A DNA stretch of 64,000 bases from an uncultured Alistipes sp. (GCA_944321965.1 CALUNH010000007.1:22344-86343); one strand, 5' to 3'. Numbered from the stretch's first letter, positions 8,268 to 17,284 are shown. Program-made: numbers and translations. Notes: generated by a model not told the origin, from the letters alone.

Positions 8268-11200
8268 TTACAGCGTTAAGTTAATTCCGAACAGATACTC
8301 CTTGGACTGGGGATAACCGCCGGCATCCACTCCCCGGCGCGACGGATTCGTTCCGAAGGCATTGACCTCGGGGTCGTAACCCGTGTAGTCCGTAATCGTC
8401 CAGAGGTTGTTCAACGATACGTACAGCCGCAGGGAACCGATTCCCTTGACCGGATTCCTGAACGTATAGCCGAACGAAATGTTCCGCAGTTTCAGGTACG
8501 AGCCGTCCTCGATATAGCGGCGGGAGAAATAGAGGTCTCGACTCGTCGTGGTGTAGATTTTCGGGCTCTTGCCGCTGCCGCCCGGAACCCACGCATCATC
8601 CAGAATGCTCTTCGGAATATTGCGGGTCTGGCCCAGGTTGTAGTTGCGCAGGCTCGGCATGTTGATGATGTCGTTGCAGTTGACTCCGTTGAAGAGGATC
8701 GAGAAATCGAAATTCCTGTACGAAAAATCCACATTGAAGGCGTAGATGAATTTCGGATTCACATCCCCGATGTAATCCTGGTCGGCATCGTTGATCTCCC
8801 CGTTGTCATCCTTGTCGTGGATCTTGACCTCACCCAGCCACTTCTGCTTGATAATCAACTCGGTCGCCTCATCGTTGTCGCTGACCGCATAACCCGGATA
8901 CTGGGTCTGGAACTGTTTGCTGTTGATCACCTCCTCGCGCGTGTTCCAGATGCCTTCCTCCCTGTATCCGTACAGTTGCCCGATCGAGTGACCCTCTTCG
9001 AGAATATACGGACGCAGGTCGTTCCACAGGTTGTTCGGGAAAATCCGCAGACCGTTCAGGTCGGTGATCCTGTTCTTGTTGAAGGAGATGTTGCCGCCGA
9101 TGCTGAGACTCAGGTCCTTCTTGTTCAGAATCCGCGCATTCGCCGTAATCTCCAAACCCTTGTTGTTCACCTCGCCGACATTCATCAACACGCTCTTCAT
9201 ACCGCTGCTCGGGCTCAGGTCCTTGTTCTGAATCAGGTCCCTGGTCGTCTTGTCATAAAAATCCACCTCCAGGTCCAGAACATTGAACAGGCTCAGTTCG
9301 ATACCCAAATCGTGCTGGTAGGTCGTCTCCCATTTCAAGTCCGGGTTTCCGGGATTGGTTCCCTCAATGGCGTAGCCCGGCGAAACACTCGCCCCGAAGG
9401 GGTAGTTCGCACTGCCGAACAACAGCAACGAACCGTAAGGACCGATACCGGCATTGCCCGAAAGACCGTAGCTGTAACGCAGCTTGAGATTCGTAATGGC
9501 CCGGCTCTCACGCAGGAACTTCTCCCGGCTCGCCGTCCAGGCCACTCCGATCGAGGGGAAGTAGGCCGCCTTGTTGTTCTTGGCAAACTTGCTCGATTCG
9601 TCACGCCGGAAGGTCGCCGTCACGTAATAGCGGTTGTCGTAGGTATAGGCCGCACGGGCGATCACGGAAAAGAGCGTGGCGTCCTGCTTGACGGACTTGG
9701 GCGTCTGAGGCGCCGTACCGTCCTCCAGAATCCAACCGTTGTTGCCGTCGTAGCCGAAACCCTGGGTGGTCACCTGCTTGCTGTAGTAGCTGTAATCCTC
9801 CCAGCTGACACCCAAAGTCGCACTGACGTTGTGCACACTCTTGAACGTGCGGTTGAACATCAGGAAGTTGTCCCACAGATACCGCTGGCTCTGAATGTCT
9901 CCGGCCAACGACTTTCCTCCGACCGAACGCCCCTCGTAGAGATTCTTGGGGAAATAGCGGTTGTTGAAGTTCATGGAGGCCTTGTAGGAGAACACCGTGC
10001 GGAAAATCAAACCTTTCGTCAAAGTCGCATTTGCATAATTGGAACTGTAAATCGTATAATTCTTGTTCTTGTTCATGGCCGCCGTATAGTCCAGCGGGTT
10101 GGATACGAGCTGGTACTCCTCGTATCCCGGCTGCTCCTCGATCCTGTACATCGGCGGATAGTAGAGCGCCGAACGGATCACACCCTCGTCACCGTTGTTC
10201 TGGTTGCTGGTCGCCGTCTTGATCATGTCGGAGTTCGCCATCGAGAAGTTGGTCGACGTACCGATCTTCAGCCACGGTTTGATATTCTGATTCAACTTCA
10301 GATTCACGTTCAGACGGTCGTAACCCGAATTAACCACCGTACCCGTCTGATCGAGGTAGGAGAGACCCACCGCATAGTCGCCCTTGGCCGAAGCTCCGGA
10401 GTAGTTCAGCGAGTAGTTCTGGGAGATGGCCGTGCGGAAAATCGCATCCTGCCAGTAGTAAGGATCGTTATCGTAATCCTTGGGGCCCTTCACATAGGTC
10501 CCCAGCGGCCCGACATCGCCCAAATGGGGCAATCCCTGCGGGTTGAACGTTCCCGTATTGATATATTGGGTGTTGATATAGGCCTGGTTGCGATACTCGG
10601 CATATTCCGATCCGGTCAACATCCGGAGTTTGTTCGAAACCTGGCTGATGCTCAGCGTGGCATTGAATGTCAAACGGTTCGAACCCTTCCGCCCGCTCTT
10701 CGTAGTGATCATCACCACGCCGTTGGAGCCGCGCGATCCATAAAGCGCCACGGCCGACGCATCCTTCAGAATCTCGATCGACTCGATGTTTTCCGGATCG
10801 AGGAACGACAGTACGTTGCGGCTGGCAACCTCATTCTCGTCGAAAGTCATCGATTCGTCGTCGTTGGAGGCCGTGAACGGAACCCCGTCGATGACGTACA
10901 ACGGTTCCGTACTGCCCATGAAGGAGTTGGAACCGCGGATCTGCACGCTGATTCCACCTCCGGGAGCACCGTCGTTACGGACGACGTTGACTCCGGCAAT
11001 CCGGCCCTGCAGTCCCTGTTCGAGACTCGCCGGACGACTCTTCATCAGCTCTTCGGAGCTTACGTTCTGGACACTGCCCGTCAGGTCGCTCTTCTTCATC
11101 AGCGAGTATCCGACCACTACCACCTCGTCGATGCCTTCCGATACGGAACTCATCTCGACATCGATTCTCGAAGCCTTGCCGACAACCATCATCACCGGCT

Positions 11201-11441
11201 TCATGCCGATGAACCGGAAGTCCAGCGTATCCCCCTTCATCGCCCCGATCGAATAGCGTCCCTGATAATCGGTAGTCGTTCCTTTGTTCGTGTTTCGGAT
11301 AATTACCGATACGCCGGGAAGGGGATTCCCGTCATCTGTCCATTTGACCGTTCCCGAGACCGATGGCGTCTGGGCCGACAAATGCAGAACCGACATGACG
11401 CTTGACAACAGCGCCACCGTCGCAATCCGTTTTAGGTTCAT
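8268..11441 (-). CDS. SusC/RagA-like TonB-dependent outer-membrane transporter
   Basis: I start at MNLKRIATVALLSSVMSVLHLSAQ, a signal peptide; 39 upstream codons in frame run through the promoter region. The mature protein (1057 aa in all) begins with a carboxypeptidase-regulatory-like domain (VSGTVKWTDDGNPLPGVSVII, DYQGRYSI), then a plug with EEVVVVGYSLMKKSDLTGSV and VIDGVPF, and a 22-strand barrel ending FGINLTL. There is no N-terminal STN signalling domain, so regulation should come from the AraC protein rather than an anti-sigma. It imports the oligosaccharide held by SusD, powered by TonB. It is the first structural gene of the mannan operon. Confidence 0.95.
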   Translation of the reverse strand: MNLKRIATVALLSSVMSVLHLSAQTPSVSGTVKWTDDGNPLPGVSVIIRNTNKGTTTDYQGRYSIGAMKGDTLDFRFIGMKPVMMVVGKASRIDVEMSSVSEGIDEVVVVGYSLMKKSDLTGSVQNVSSEELMKSRPASLEQGLQGRIAGVNVVRNDGAPGGGISVQIRGSNSFMGSTEPLYVIDGVPFTASNDDESMTFDENEVASRNVLSFLDPENIESIEILKDASAVALYGSRGSNGVVMITTKSGRKGSNRLTFNATLSISQVSNKLRMLTGSEYAEYRNQAYINTQYINTGTFNPQGLPHLGDVGPLGTYVKGPKDYDNDPYYWQDAIFRTAISQNYSLNYSGASAKGDYAVGLSYLDQTGTVVNSGYDRLNVNLKLNQNIKPWLKIGTSTNFSMANSDMIKTATSNQNNGDEGVIRSALYYPPMYRIEEQPGYEEYQLVSNPLDYTAAMNKNKNYTIYSSNYANATLTKGLIFRTVFSYKASMNFNNRYFPKNLYEGRSVGGKSLAGDIQSQRYLWDNFLMFNRTFKSVHNVSATLGVSWEDYSYYSKQVTTQGFGYDGNNGWILEDGTAPQTPKSVKQDATLFSVIARAAYTYDNRYYVTATFRRDESSKFAKNNKAAYFPSIGVAWTASREKFLRESRAITNLKLRYSYGLSGNAGIGPYGSLLLFGSANYPFGASVSPGYAIEGTNPGNPDLKWETTYQHDLGIELSLFNVLDLEVDFYDKTTRDLIQNKDLSPSSGMKSVLMNVGEVNNKGLEITANARILNKKDLSLSIGGNISFNKNRITDLNGLRIFPNNLWNDLRPYILEEGHSIGQLYGYREEGIWNTREEVINSKQFQTQYPGYAVSDNDEATELIIKQKWLGEVKIHDKDDNGEINDADQDYIGDVNPKFIYAFNVDFSYRNFDFSILFNGVNCNDIINMPSLRNYNLGQTRNIPKSILDDAWVPGGSGKSPKIYTTTSRDLYFSRRYIEDGSYLKLRNISFGYTFRNPVKGIGSLRLYVSLNNLWTITDYTGYDPEVNAFGTNPSRRGVDAGGYPQSKEYLFGINLTL

Positions 11442-11460
11442 AATAAAGATTTTAAGTTTA

Positions 11461-11489
11461 GGTCTTGCGGCTACCTCCGTTTCAAGACC
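11461..11489 (-). other. Leader hairpin in susC 5' untranslated region
   Basis: GGTCTTG (11461-11467) and CAAGACC (11483-11489) form a perfect 7-bp stem with a 15-nt loop. On the minus transcript the loop carries GGAGG. It lies between the inferred transcription start (about 11507) and the susC ATG at 11441. It could affect translation or mRNA stability; no riboswitch family is recognised. Confidence 0.35.
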
Positions 11490-11503
11490 GGATTCACCGT
11501 TAA

Positions 11504-11534
11504 ATTCGACAGCAAATATAGTGTACTGTCGAAT
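11504..11534 (-). promoter_or_regulatory. Mannan operon promoter with flanking 9-bp inverted repeat
   Basis: On the minus strand TATATTTG (11513-11520) matches the Bacteroidota -7 box TAnnTTTG, and no TTTG -33 element is found at the usual spacing. A perfect inverted repeat, ATTCGACAG (11504-11512) and CTGTCGAAT (11526-11534), brackets this box with a 13-bp spacer, so half-site centres are 22 bp apart, about two helical turns. A weak -33 plus a symmetric site suggests a regulated promoter. No other feature was seen in the rest of the 11442-11731 gap. Confidence 0.5.
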
Positions 11535-11731
11535 CATATATTGATACTTTCTTAGCAAAGAATTACACTTAGCACTTTCCGATGCAGAAAATGAGCGATT
11601 CCGTGCGACGATTCCTCAAACCGACGCATGACATCCTCCTCCGGAGAGTCGCCGGAACACCCCGGAAAAGCAGGGAGACGCCAAATCCCGCCCACCTCCG
11701 CACGACAGAACCCCGAAATGTCCTGCAAGCG

Positions 11732-12616
11732 CTATATGATCTTCTTTACCCGCTGATAATTGCTCCGGAACTCCTTGGGCGAACACCCTTTTTTGCGCTT
11801 GAAAATGCGGTTGAAGTTCGAAATGTTGTTGAAACCGCACTCAAAACAGATCTCGGAAACCGACTGGGTCGTATTGACCAGCATACGCACCGCATGACCC
11901 AAACGGATCTCGATCAGATAATCCGAGAGATTTTTCCCCGTCCGCTGGGTGAAAAAACGGCTGAATGCCGTGGGACTCATCCCTACAAGCTCGGCCAACT
12001 GTGCAAGACGTACCTCCTTATTATAATTGCGGTTGATATAGGCATAGATCTTCTGCACGCGGCGGCTGTCCGCCGAATCGCTGATGCAGGCGAACGAACT
12101 GCTCGACAGGGGGCGCGATTCGCACAATGACAACTCGTAGAGGATGGTCAGAAACTTCAGAACCGCATAAAAGCCCTGTTCCGCAGCCAGATGGTCGAGC
12201 AGCGAGTAGACCTTCAGGATGGCGCTCATGGGAAAGGAGCAGCCCACACGCGCCTTTTCGAGCATGTGGAGGATGGAATTGAACTGGTTTTTGGAAAGCA
12301 GACTCCCGAAAAACAGATCCGACGAGAACTGGATCGTGATCTCCCTGATCTTCTTCGAGGTGCATTTGTGCTGCTTCCAGGCGTGTTTCAACTCCTTGCC
12401 CGCAATCAGGGTCAGATCGTAATCGCCGATCTCCTCGATGGAATCCCCCACAATCCGCTGGATACCCCGTCCGTTCTCCACGAAATTGAGTTCGTATTCG
12501 GCATGGGAATGGAGCGGAAACGTACATTCCGACTTGTAGCGCTCGATGATGTAGAAACAATCCTTTTCCGACAGCGGCGTAATCTCATAGATCGCATCCT
12601 CATACTGCTTTTCCAT
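11732..12616 (-). CDS. AraC-family transcriptional regulator with cupin sensor domain
   Basis: This 294-aa soluble protein has an N-terminal cupin-like sensor (residues 20-120; FPLHSHAEYELNFVENGRGI is the metal/sugar-cupin signature). The C-terminal double helix-turn-helix (190-290) includes EVRLAQLAELVGMSPTAFSRFF and the conserved second helix ISEICFECGF-type segment with FNRIFKRKKGCSPKEFR. It is transcribed toward susC with about 290 bp between them. It most likely senses a cytoplasmic mannan-derived sugar and activates the operon. Most Bacteroidota glycan loci use hybrid two-component or ECF regulators, so an AraC type is less common but known. Confidence 0.9.
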   Translation of the reverse strand: MEKQYEDAIYEITPLSEKDCFYIIERYKSECTFPLHSHAEYELNFVENGRGIQRIVGDSIEEIGDYDLTLIAGKELKHAWKQHKCTSKKIREITIQFSSDLFFGSLLSKNQFNSILHMLEKARVGCSFPMSAILKVYSLLDHLAAEQGFYAVLKFLTILYELSLCESRPLSSSSFACISDSADSRRVQKIYAYINRNYNKEVRLAQLAELVGMSPTAFSRFFTQRTGKNLSDYLIEIRLGHAVRMLVNTTQSVSEICFECGFNNISNFNRIFKRKKGCSPKEFRSNYQRVKKII

Positions 12617-12628
12617 ACACGTAAAAAT

Positions 12629-12667
12629 GATATGTCGTTACAAGATACAATACTTTTTTGACATATC
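12629..12667. promoter_or_regulatory. 8-bp inverted repeat upstream of the AraC gene
   Basis: GATATGTC (12629-12636) and GACATATC (12660-12667) are perfect inverted copies with 23 bp between them, centres 31 bp apart. They begin 12 bp upstream of the regulator's ATG. The spacer read on the minus strand contains TATCTTGT, a poor match to a -7 box. This is a plausible autoregulatory or promoter-bracketing operator. Confidence 0.35.
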
Positions 12668-12717
12668 CTTCTTTTCTTCCGTATTTTATTCCGAAAAGGC
12701 GCCGACCCGGGTTTGAA

Positions 12718-12758
12718 TACAAAAAACGGAGAGCCTTCCGAATCCGGAAGGCTCTCCG
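12718..12758 (-). terminator. Rho-independent terminator after sppA
   Basis: A 14-bp perfect stem (12727-12740 with 12745-12758) has the 4-nt loop AATC. On the minus transcript it is followed by a run of U (the A6 tract at 12721-12726). It lies 20 bp past the sppA stop and separates sppA from the AraC gene. Confidence 0.9.
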
Positions 12759-12778
12759 CCCGTTGCGAAAAATCCACC

Positions 12779-14554
12779 TTACCGCAACTCCACGCGATAG
12801 GGCGAATACATCACGATTCCCTGCTGGCTCAGCGCCTCGCGGACCGCCTCGTACTCCTTCATCATGCCGCCCAGTTCCGAACGGGTGAAGGACGCTCGCA
12901 CGCTCCGGCTCAACGAAGCCAACACCGCCGCCAAACCCGTCGGCTGCTCCGTTACCTCGACAACCCGGTAGTTTTCACCCAACTCGGCCTTGTCAACCGC
13001 CAGCGCAATGGCCGTCTTCAAACCGCCGCAGGCATCCACCAGCCCAATCTCCAGAGCCTCTTCTCCCGACCAGACCCGGCCCCCGGCAATCTCCAGAACC
13101 CGTTCAATCGGCAGGTTGCGGCCCTCGGCCACATCGTTCGTAAAGGTCGTGTAGACCCGGTCCACCCCGCGCATGATCATCGCACGCTGCACGGGCGTCA
13201 GCGGTCCCTTGCCCAGAAAATCCGACGACCTGTTGCTCTGAACCCCGTCAATGGTGATCCCGAGCTTGTTCTTCAGCGCATCGCGCGGATCGAGGATCAT
13301 CCCGAAAACGCCGATCGATCCGGTCAGCGTCAGCCGGTCGGCCACAATGACGTCGGCCGGGCAGGAGATGTAGTATCCGCCGCTGGCCGCATAGGAGCCC
13401 ATCGAGACAATCACGGGTTTCTCGGCCCGCAGAAGCTCCATCTCGCGCCAGATCACGTCCGAAGCCAGTGCACTGCCGCCCGGCGAGTTGACCCGCACAA
13501 CCACGGCCTTGACCTGTTCGTCCCGGCGCACGTCGGCCAGTTTCGCGGCCAGCGTATTGCCGTAAATCTCCTGGCCGTAACCCTCGCCGTCGACAATCTG
13601 GCCGTCGGCATAGACGATGGCCACCCGGTCCGCCGAAATGTTTTTCAGATCGGCACCCACCTGCGCGGCATATTCACCAAGCGTCACGAAACGGTAATCC
13701 CCGCCGTCGGACTCCACACCCAGACCGGCAAAGACATCCTCCATCTGATCCTCATAGAGCAGTTCGTCGACGAATCCGTACTTGAGGGCCTCGTCGGCAA
13801 GCGTCACTTCGAGGTTGTCCGTAATGCGGCGCATCTCCACGGAGTCGATGCCGCGCGCGGCGCAGACATCCCCCGAGATGGTCGCCCACATCGAATTGAC
13901 CAGCGCCTGCATCTGCTCGCGGTTGGCCGGTGACATCTTCTCCAGGATAAACGGCTCCACGGCACTCTTGTACCTGCAGGCCGTCGGGCGGAAAACCTCC
14001 ACGTTGAGGTCGAGTTTGTCGAGCAGACCCTTGTAGAAGGTGACGTTCGAAGCCAGGCCCGACCAGTCCATCCCCCCTTCGGGCTGCAGGTAGATGCGGT
14101 CGGCCACCGAAGCGAGGTAATACTGCCCCTGAGAGTAGGTTTCATTGTAGGCCACCACGAACTTGCCGCTCTGCTTGAAAGTTTCGAGCGCCTCACGCAA
14201 CTCTTCGAGCAGGGCCGTACCGGCAATCCCGCCCATACCGTTCATCCGCAGGTAGATACCCTTGATCCGGTCGTCGGCTGCGGCCGCTTCAAGCGCCCGG
14301 AGGGTACTGAACAACGAGAGCTGCGGCATGGACTGAAACGTCATGACATCGATCCCAGCCAGCGGATCGGACGACGGAGCATCGGTCAGCATCTCCGAAA
14401 AGTCGATCTTCAGGATCGATTCGGGGTAGACCGCCACGCTCTTCTCCATCGAACCGGCAATTCCCAACAGCAGGAAAATCCAAAGGAAAAATACGAGGAA
14501 CGTTCCCACGACAACCGCAAGAAGTCCCGCCAGAAAAGTTTTCAAAAAATTCAT
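12779..14554 (-). CDS. sppA: Signal peptide peptidase SppA, 67-kDa type
   Basis: At 591 aa this is the long E. coli-like SppA with tandem ClpP-fold halves. A membrane anchor spans residues 8-33 (LAGLLAVVVGTFLVFFLWIFLLL). The general-base lysine is Lys196 in ACRYKSAVEPF, and the serine nucleophile is Ser391 in SMGSYAASGGYYIS. NSPGGSALASD (residues 356-366) forms the oxyanion region. It degrades cleaved signal peptides in the inner membrane. It is monocistronic, with its own promoter (14754-14783) and a strong terminator. Confidence 0.95.
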   Translation of the reverse strand: MNFLKTFLAGLLAVVVGTFLVFFLWIFLLLGIAGSMEKSVAVYPESILKIDFSEMLTDAPSSDPLAGIDVMTFQSMPQLSLFSTLRALEAAAADDRIKGIYLRMNGMGGIAGTALLEELREALETFKQSGKFVVAYNETYSQGQYYLASVADRIYLQPEGGMDWSGLASNVTFYKGLLDKLDLNVEVFRPTACRYKSAVEPFILEKMSPANREQMQALVNSMWATISGDVCAARGIDSVEMRRITDNLEVTLADEALKYGFVDELLYEDQMEDVFAGLGVESDGGDYRFVTLGEYAAQVGADLKNISADRVAIVYADGQIVDGEGYGQEIYGNTLAAKLADVRRDEQVKAVVVRVNSPGGSALASDVIWREMELLRAEKPVIVSMGSYAASGGYYISCPADVIVADRLTLTGSIGVFGMILDPRDALKNKLGITIDGVQSNRSSDFLGKGPLTPVQRAMIMRGVDRVYTTFTNDVAEGRNLPIERVLEIAGGRVWSGEEALEIGLVDACGGLKTAIALAVDKAELGENYRVVEVTEQPTGLAAVLASLSRSVRASFTRSELGGMMKEYEAVREALSQQGIVMYSPYRVELR

Positions 14555-14753
14555 AAGTTCCTATATTAATATTCCAATTTACAAAAGGCGCCGAATCGCT
14601 CGAATACCGATTCGAATCTTCTCTTTCCGCGCTGCCCGGATCGGAAAAAACAGATGCGAAAAATAACCCCAATCCGAAAACTGCACTCCGGAAGTGCCGT
14701 CCGGTTCGATCCCGCCGTAACCTCCCGCCGGAAAAACAGCCGATTTTTCTACG
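14555..14753. other. sppA leader region without recognised gene
   Basis: About 200 bp lie between the inferred sppA start of transcription and its ATG. Short open frames are present, but none has a plausible start, composition or family motif. No convincing hairpin or riboswitch was found. Confidence 0.4.
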
Positions 14754-14783
14754 CAAAGATAGAAATATTTTACGAAAAACAAA
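14754..14783 (-). promoter_or_regulatory. sppA promoter (TTTG-N18-TATCTTTG)
   Basis: On the minus strand TTTG (14780-14783) is followed 18 bp later by TATCTTTG (14754-14761), close to the Bacteroidota sigma-A consensus TTTG-N19-TAnnTTTG. It lies about 200 bp upstream of the sppA start codon. Confidence 0.6.
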
Positions 14784-14846
14784 TAAAATTTATCGTTTTT
14801 CGATAAAATAAATAAACATCCTGTATTTAATCCTGAAAATATGCGT

Positions 14847-14854
14847 TATCTTTG
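14847..14854 (+). promoter_or_regulatory. mrp promoter -7 box TATCTTTG
   Basis: This is a perfect TAnnTTTG box. With transcription starting near 14860, the frame-opening TTG at 14852 cannot be the start codon, which favours ATG 14879. No clear -33 element is visible. Confidence 0.55.
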
Positions 14855-14878
14855 CAGAAAATGTCATATTCTGCTGTT

Positions 14879-15931
14879 ATGGAAGACAAAATAAAAGAGC
14901 TGCTCGCCTCGATCGTCCATCCCGAAACGGGAAAGGACATCGTGACGAGCGGATTCATCGAACACCTCGCCACGGCCGACGGCAAAGTGACCGTCGTGCT
15001 GCGTTTCGCCAAGGCCCGCGACCCCTTCGCCGTGAAGATCAAGAATCAGGCGGAGAGCCTGTTGCGCGAGGCATTCCCGGGCTCCGAGGTTCTTGTCGTC
15101 ATCAAGGAGGGGGGTGCGGCACCGCGTCCGGAACCGAAACTATCGACCACGACGGGCGGTATCGCCAAAGTGATCGCCATCGCCTCGGGAAAGGGCGGAG
15201 TAGGCAAGTCCACCGTGACGGCCAACCTGGCCATCGCCCTGCGGAACATGGGATTCCGGGTCGGCGTACTCGATGCCGACATCTACGGACCCTCGCAGCC
15301 CAAGATGTTCGGCGTCGAAGGCTACCTGCCGGAAGCCGTTATCGAAGAGGGCAAGGAGCACATCATCCCCGCTGAGTCGATGGATATCCGGCTGATGTCG
15401 ATCGGCTTCTTCATCAAACCCACCGATGCGCTGCTGTGGCGCGGCGCCATGGCCGTGAGCGCCCTGAAGCAGATGATCCACCAGACACGCTGGGGAACAC
15501 TGGACTTCCTGCTCGCGGACCTGCCTCCCGGCACGGGCGACGTACACCTGTCGATCATCGGGGAGCTGAAGATCGACGCCGCAGTGATCGTCTCGACGCC
15601 GCAGCAGGTGGCCGTGGCCGACGTGGTGCGCGGTGTGGAGATGTTCCGCAACGAAAATGTCAACATTCCGGTTGCGGGGATCATCGAGAACATGGCGTGG
15701 TTCACCCCCGCGGAGCTTCCCCGGAACCGTTACTACCTCTTCGGACGGGGCGGAGCCAGGGCCTACGCCGAGCGGAACGGTGTGGATTTTCTGGGTGAAA
15801 TTCCGATCGTTCAGTCGATTATGGAGGGTTCGGAAGAGGGTCGTCCGGCTACGTCGACCCATCCCGAAGTGGAGGAGCGCTACCGCGCCATCGCCGAGAA
15901 GATTGTCGGCAAAGTGATGAAAAACGGTTGA
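14879..15931 (+). CDS. mrp: Mrp/ApbC-type iron-sulfur cluster carrier ATPase
   Basis: From ATG 14879 (MEDKIKELL) this is 350 aa. Residues 1-80 form a MIP18/DUF59 domain ([19 protein letters not shown]). The ParA/MinD-like P-loop ATPase has the deviant Walker [18 protein letters not shown], the conserved [18 protein letters not shown], and [12 protein letters not shown] as Walker B. Mrp proteins bind and hand over [4Fe-4S] clusters in the cytoplasm. The usual C-terminal Cys pair is not obvious here; Cys are scarce overall. It is followed by the nadA Fe-S enzyme gene, but a 399-bp AT-rich gap separates them. Confidence 0.93.
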   Translation: MEDKIKELLASIVHPETGKDIVTSGFIEHLATADGKVTVVLRFAKARDPFAVKIKNQAESLLREAFPGSEVLVVIKEGGAAPRPEPKLSTTTGGIAKVIAIASGKGGVGKSTVTANLAIALRNMGFRVGVLDADIYGPSQPKMFGVEGYLPEAVIEEGKEHIIPAESMDIRLMSIGFFIKPTDALLWRGAMAVSALKQMIHQTRWGTLDFLLADLPPGTGDVHLSIIGELKIDAAVIVSTPQQVAVADVVRGVEMFRNENVNIPVAGIIENMAWFTPAELPRNRYYLFGRGGARAYAERNGVDFLGEIPIVQSIMEGSEEGRPATSTHPEVEERYRAIAEKIVGKVMKNG

Positions 15932-16330
15932 CAAGTTGTCGATAACCCGTTCAACAACGGATGAAAAATAAGGATAAATTGACGGGGCGAAAAGTTGCAT
16001 TTCGAAAAGTGATGCGGGTATATACGGAAAATCGCCGAAAACAAATTTTTTTATAAAAAGTTATGTTGTACGGAATCCGTCGGAAAAGAGAATCCGATGT
16101 TGAAAAAATGAGGCTGTCGAAATGTGGAAAACCAAGATGAACAATTGTTGATTATTTTTTATATTTCATTAAAAATCAGTATTTTAAATAAAAAATAAAT
16201 CAAAAATAAAAAGGAAAATTGTTGATAGGAAAATAACAAAGGAAGTTGTCAACAGTATCAACAACTATTCTATTTATTCTTCTTTTTTATTTATTTAAAT
16301 TTAATTTAAAAGGAATAAAAACAAAAAGCG
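15932..16330. other. AT-rich intergenic island with DnaA-box-like 9-mers (candidate replication origin)
   Basis: This gap is strikingly AT-rich against GC-rich flanks. Seven 9-mers each match TTATCCACA or TTATCAACA at 8 of 9 positions. Five are on the minus strand: 15937-15945, 16098-16106, 16123-16131, 16146-16154 and 16220-16228. Two are on the plus strand: 16246-16254 and 16255-16263. Runs made almost only of A and T follow at 16153-16215 and 16264-16330, as a DNA-unwinding element would. TTGTTGATA also recurs as an inverted pair (16219-16227 and 16256-16264). It must also contain the nadA promoter, though no clean TAnnTTTG box is seen. No gene fits. Confidence 0.45.
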
Positions 16331-17272
16331 ATGAACGTCGAAAACTCCGCCGAACTCCGCCACCGCATCGAGGCGCTCAAACGCGAAAAAAACGCCATCA
16401 TCCTGGCCCATTACTATACGACGCCCGAAGTGCAGGCCGTAGCCGATTTCCTGGGCGATTCGCTCGCCCTCTCGGTCCAGGCCCAGCAGGTCGAGGCCCG
16501 GATTATCCTCTTTGCCGGGGTGCACTTCATGGCCGAGACCGCCAAGGTCCTCTGCCCCGACAAGAAGGTGCTCATTCCGTGTCCCGAGGCGGGCTGCTCG
16601 CTGGCCGAATCGTGCGACGCAAATGAGTTCGCCGCCTTCAAGGCGAAGTACCCCGGATACAAGGTCGTTTCGTATGTCAATACGACAGTCGAGGTCAAGG
16701 CCCTGACGGATGTCTGCTGCACGTCGTCCAATGCGCTGAAGGTCGTGGAGTCGCTGCCCGCCGACCAGCCGCTGATCTTCGCCCCGGACCGCAACCTGGG
16801 TTCCTATATTCAGAAGCTGACCGGACGGAAGAACATGGTGCTGTGGGACGGCGCCTGCCACGTCCACGAGGAGTTTTCGCTGGAAAAGATCCTGCAGCTC
16901 AAACGTGAACACCCCGAAGCGAAGGTGGTCGTACACCCCGAATGCCGGGCCTATATTGTTGAGGTGGCCGACTACGTGGGTTCGACGGCCGGGATCCTCG
17001 ACTACTGCGGCCGCAGCGACGCCCGGGAGTTCATCGTCGTGACCGAGGCCGGCATCCTCGCGGAGATGCGGAAACGCTATCCGGAGAAGACATTCATCCC
17101 GGCGCCGCCCGATGACGAAACGTGTGCCTGCAACAACTGCAAGTACATGAAGATGGTGACGCTGGAGAATATCTGCGCGTGCCTGGAGAACGAGGCGCCG
17201 GAGATCGTGCTCGACGAGGAGACCCGCCGGGCTGCCGAGCGTTCGATCCGCAACATGATTGCCATCCGTTAA
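16331..17272 (+). CDS. nadA: Quinolinate synthase NadA
   Basis: This 313-aa enzyme condenses iminoaspartate with dihydroxyacetone phosphate to quinolinate in NAD synthesis. The family motifs are AHYYTTPEVQAVADFLGDS near residue 26 and FMAETAKVL near 66. The [4Fe-4S] ligands are Cys89 (EAGCSLA), Cys176 (GACHVHE) and one of the clustered Cys265/267/270 (most likely Cys270, before KYMKM). The 87-residue spacing from Cys89 to Cys176 equals that of the structurally known short NadA type. nadB and nadC are not in the window. A Nim-like gene follows 12 bp later and may be co-transcribed. Confidence 0.95.
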   Translation: MNVENSAELRHRIEALKREKNAIILAHYYTTPEVQAVADFLGDSLALSVQAQQVEARIILFAGVHFMAETAKVLCPDKKVLIPCPEAGCSLAESCDANEFAAFKAKYPGYKVVSYVNTTVEVKALTDVCCTSSNALKVVESLPADQPLIFAPDRNLGSYIQKLTGRKNMVLWDGACHVHEEFSLEKILQLKREHPEAKVVVHPECRAYIVEVADYVGSTAGILDYCGRSDAREFIVVTEAGILAEMRKRYPEKTFIPAPPDDETCACNNCKYMKMVTLENICACLENEAPEIVLDEETRRAAERSIRNMIAIR

Positions 17273-17284
17273 AAGGTATTCCGG

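Noticed and set aside
8817-11405. 862-codon open frame on the plus strand across susC
   Set aside because: Antisense shadow of a GC-rich gene; low-complexity V/R/H/L composition, no family motif, and the minus strand encodes a clear SusC.
11504-11534. Invertible promoter (phase-variable DNA inversion) at the susC promoter
   Set aside because: Bacteroidota invertible promoters have repeats 100 bp or more apart and a nearby recombinase; here the spacer is 13 bp and no recombinase is present.
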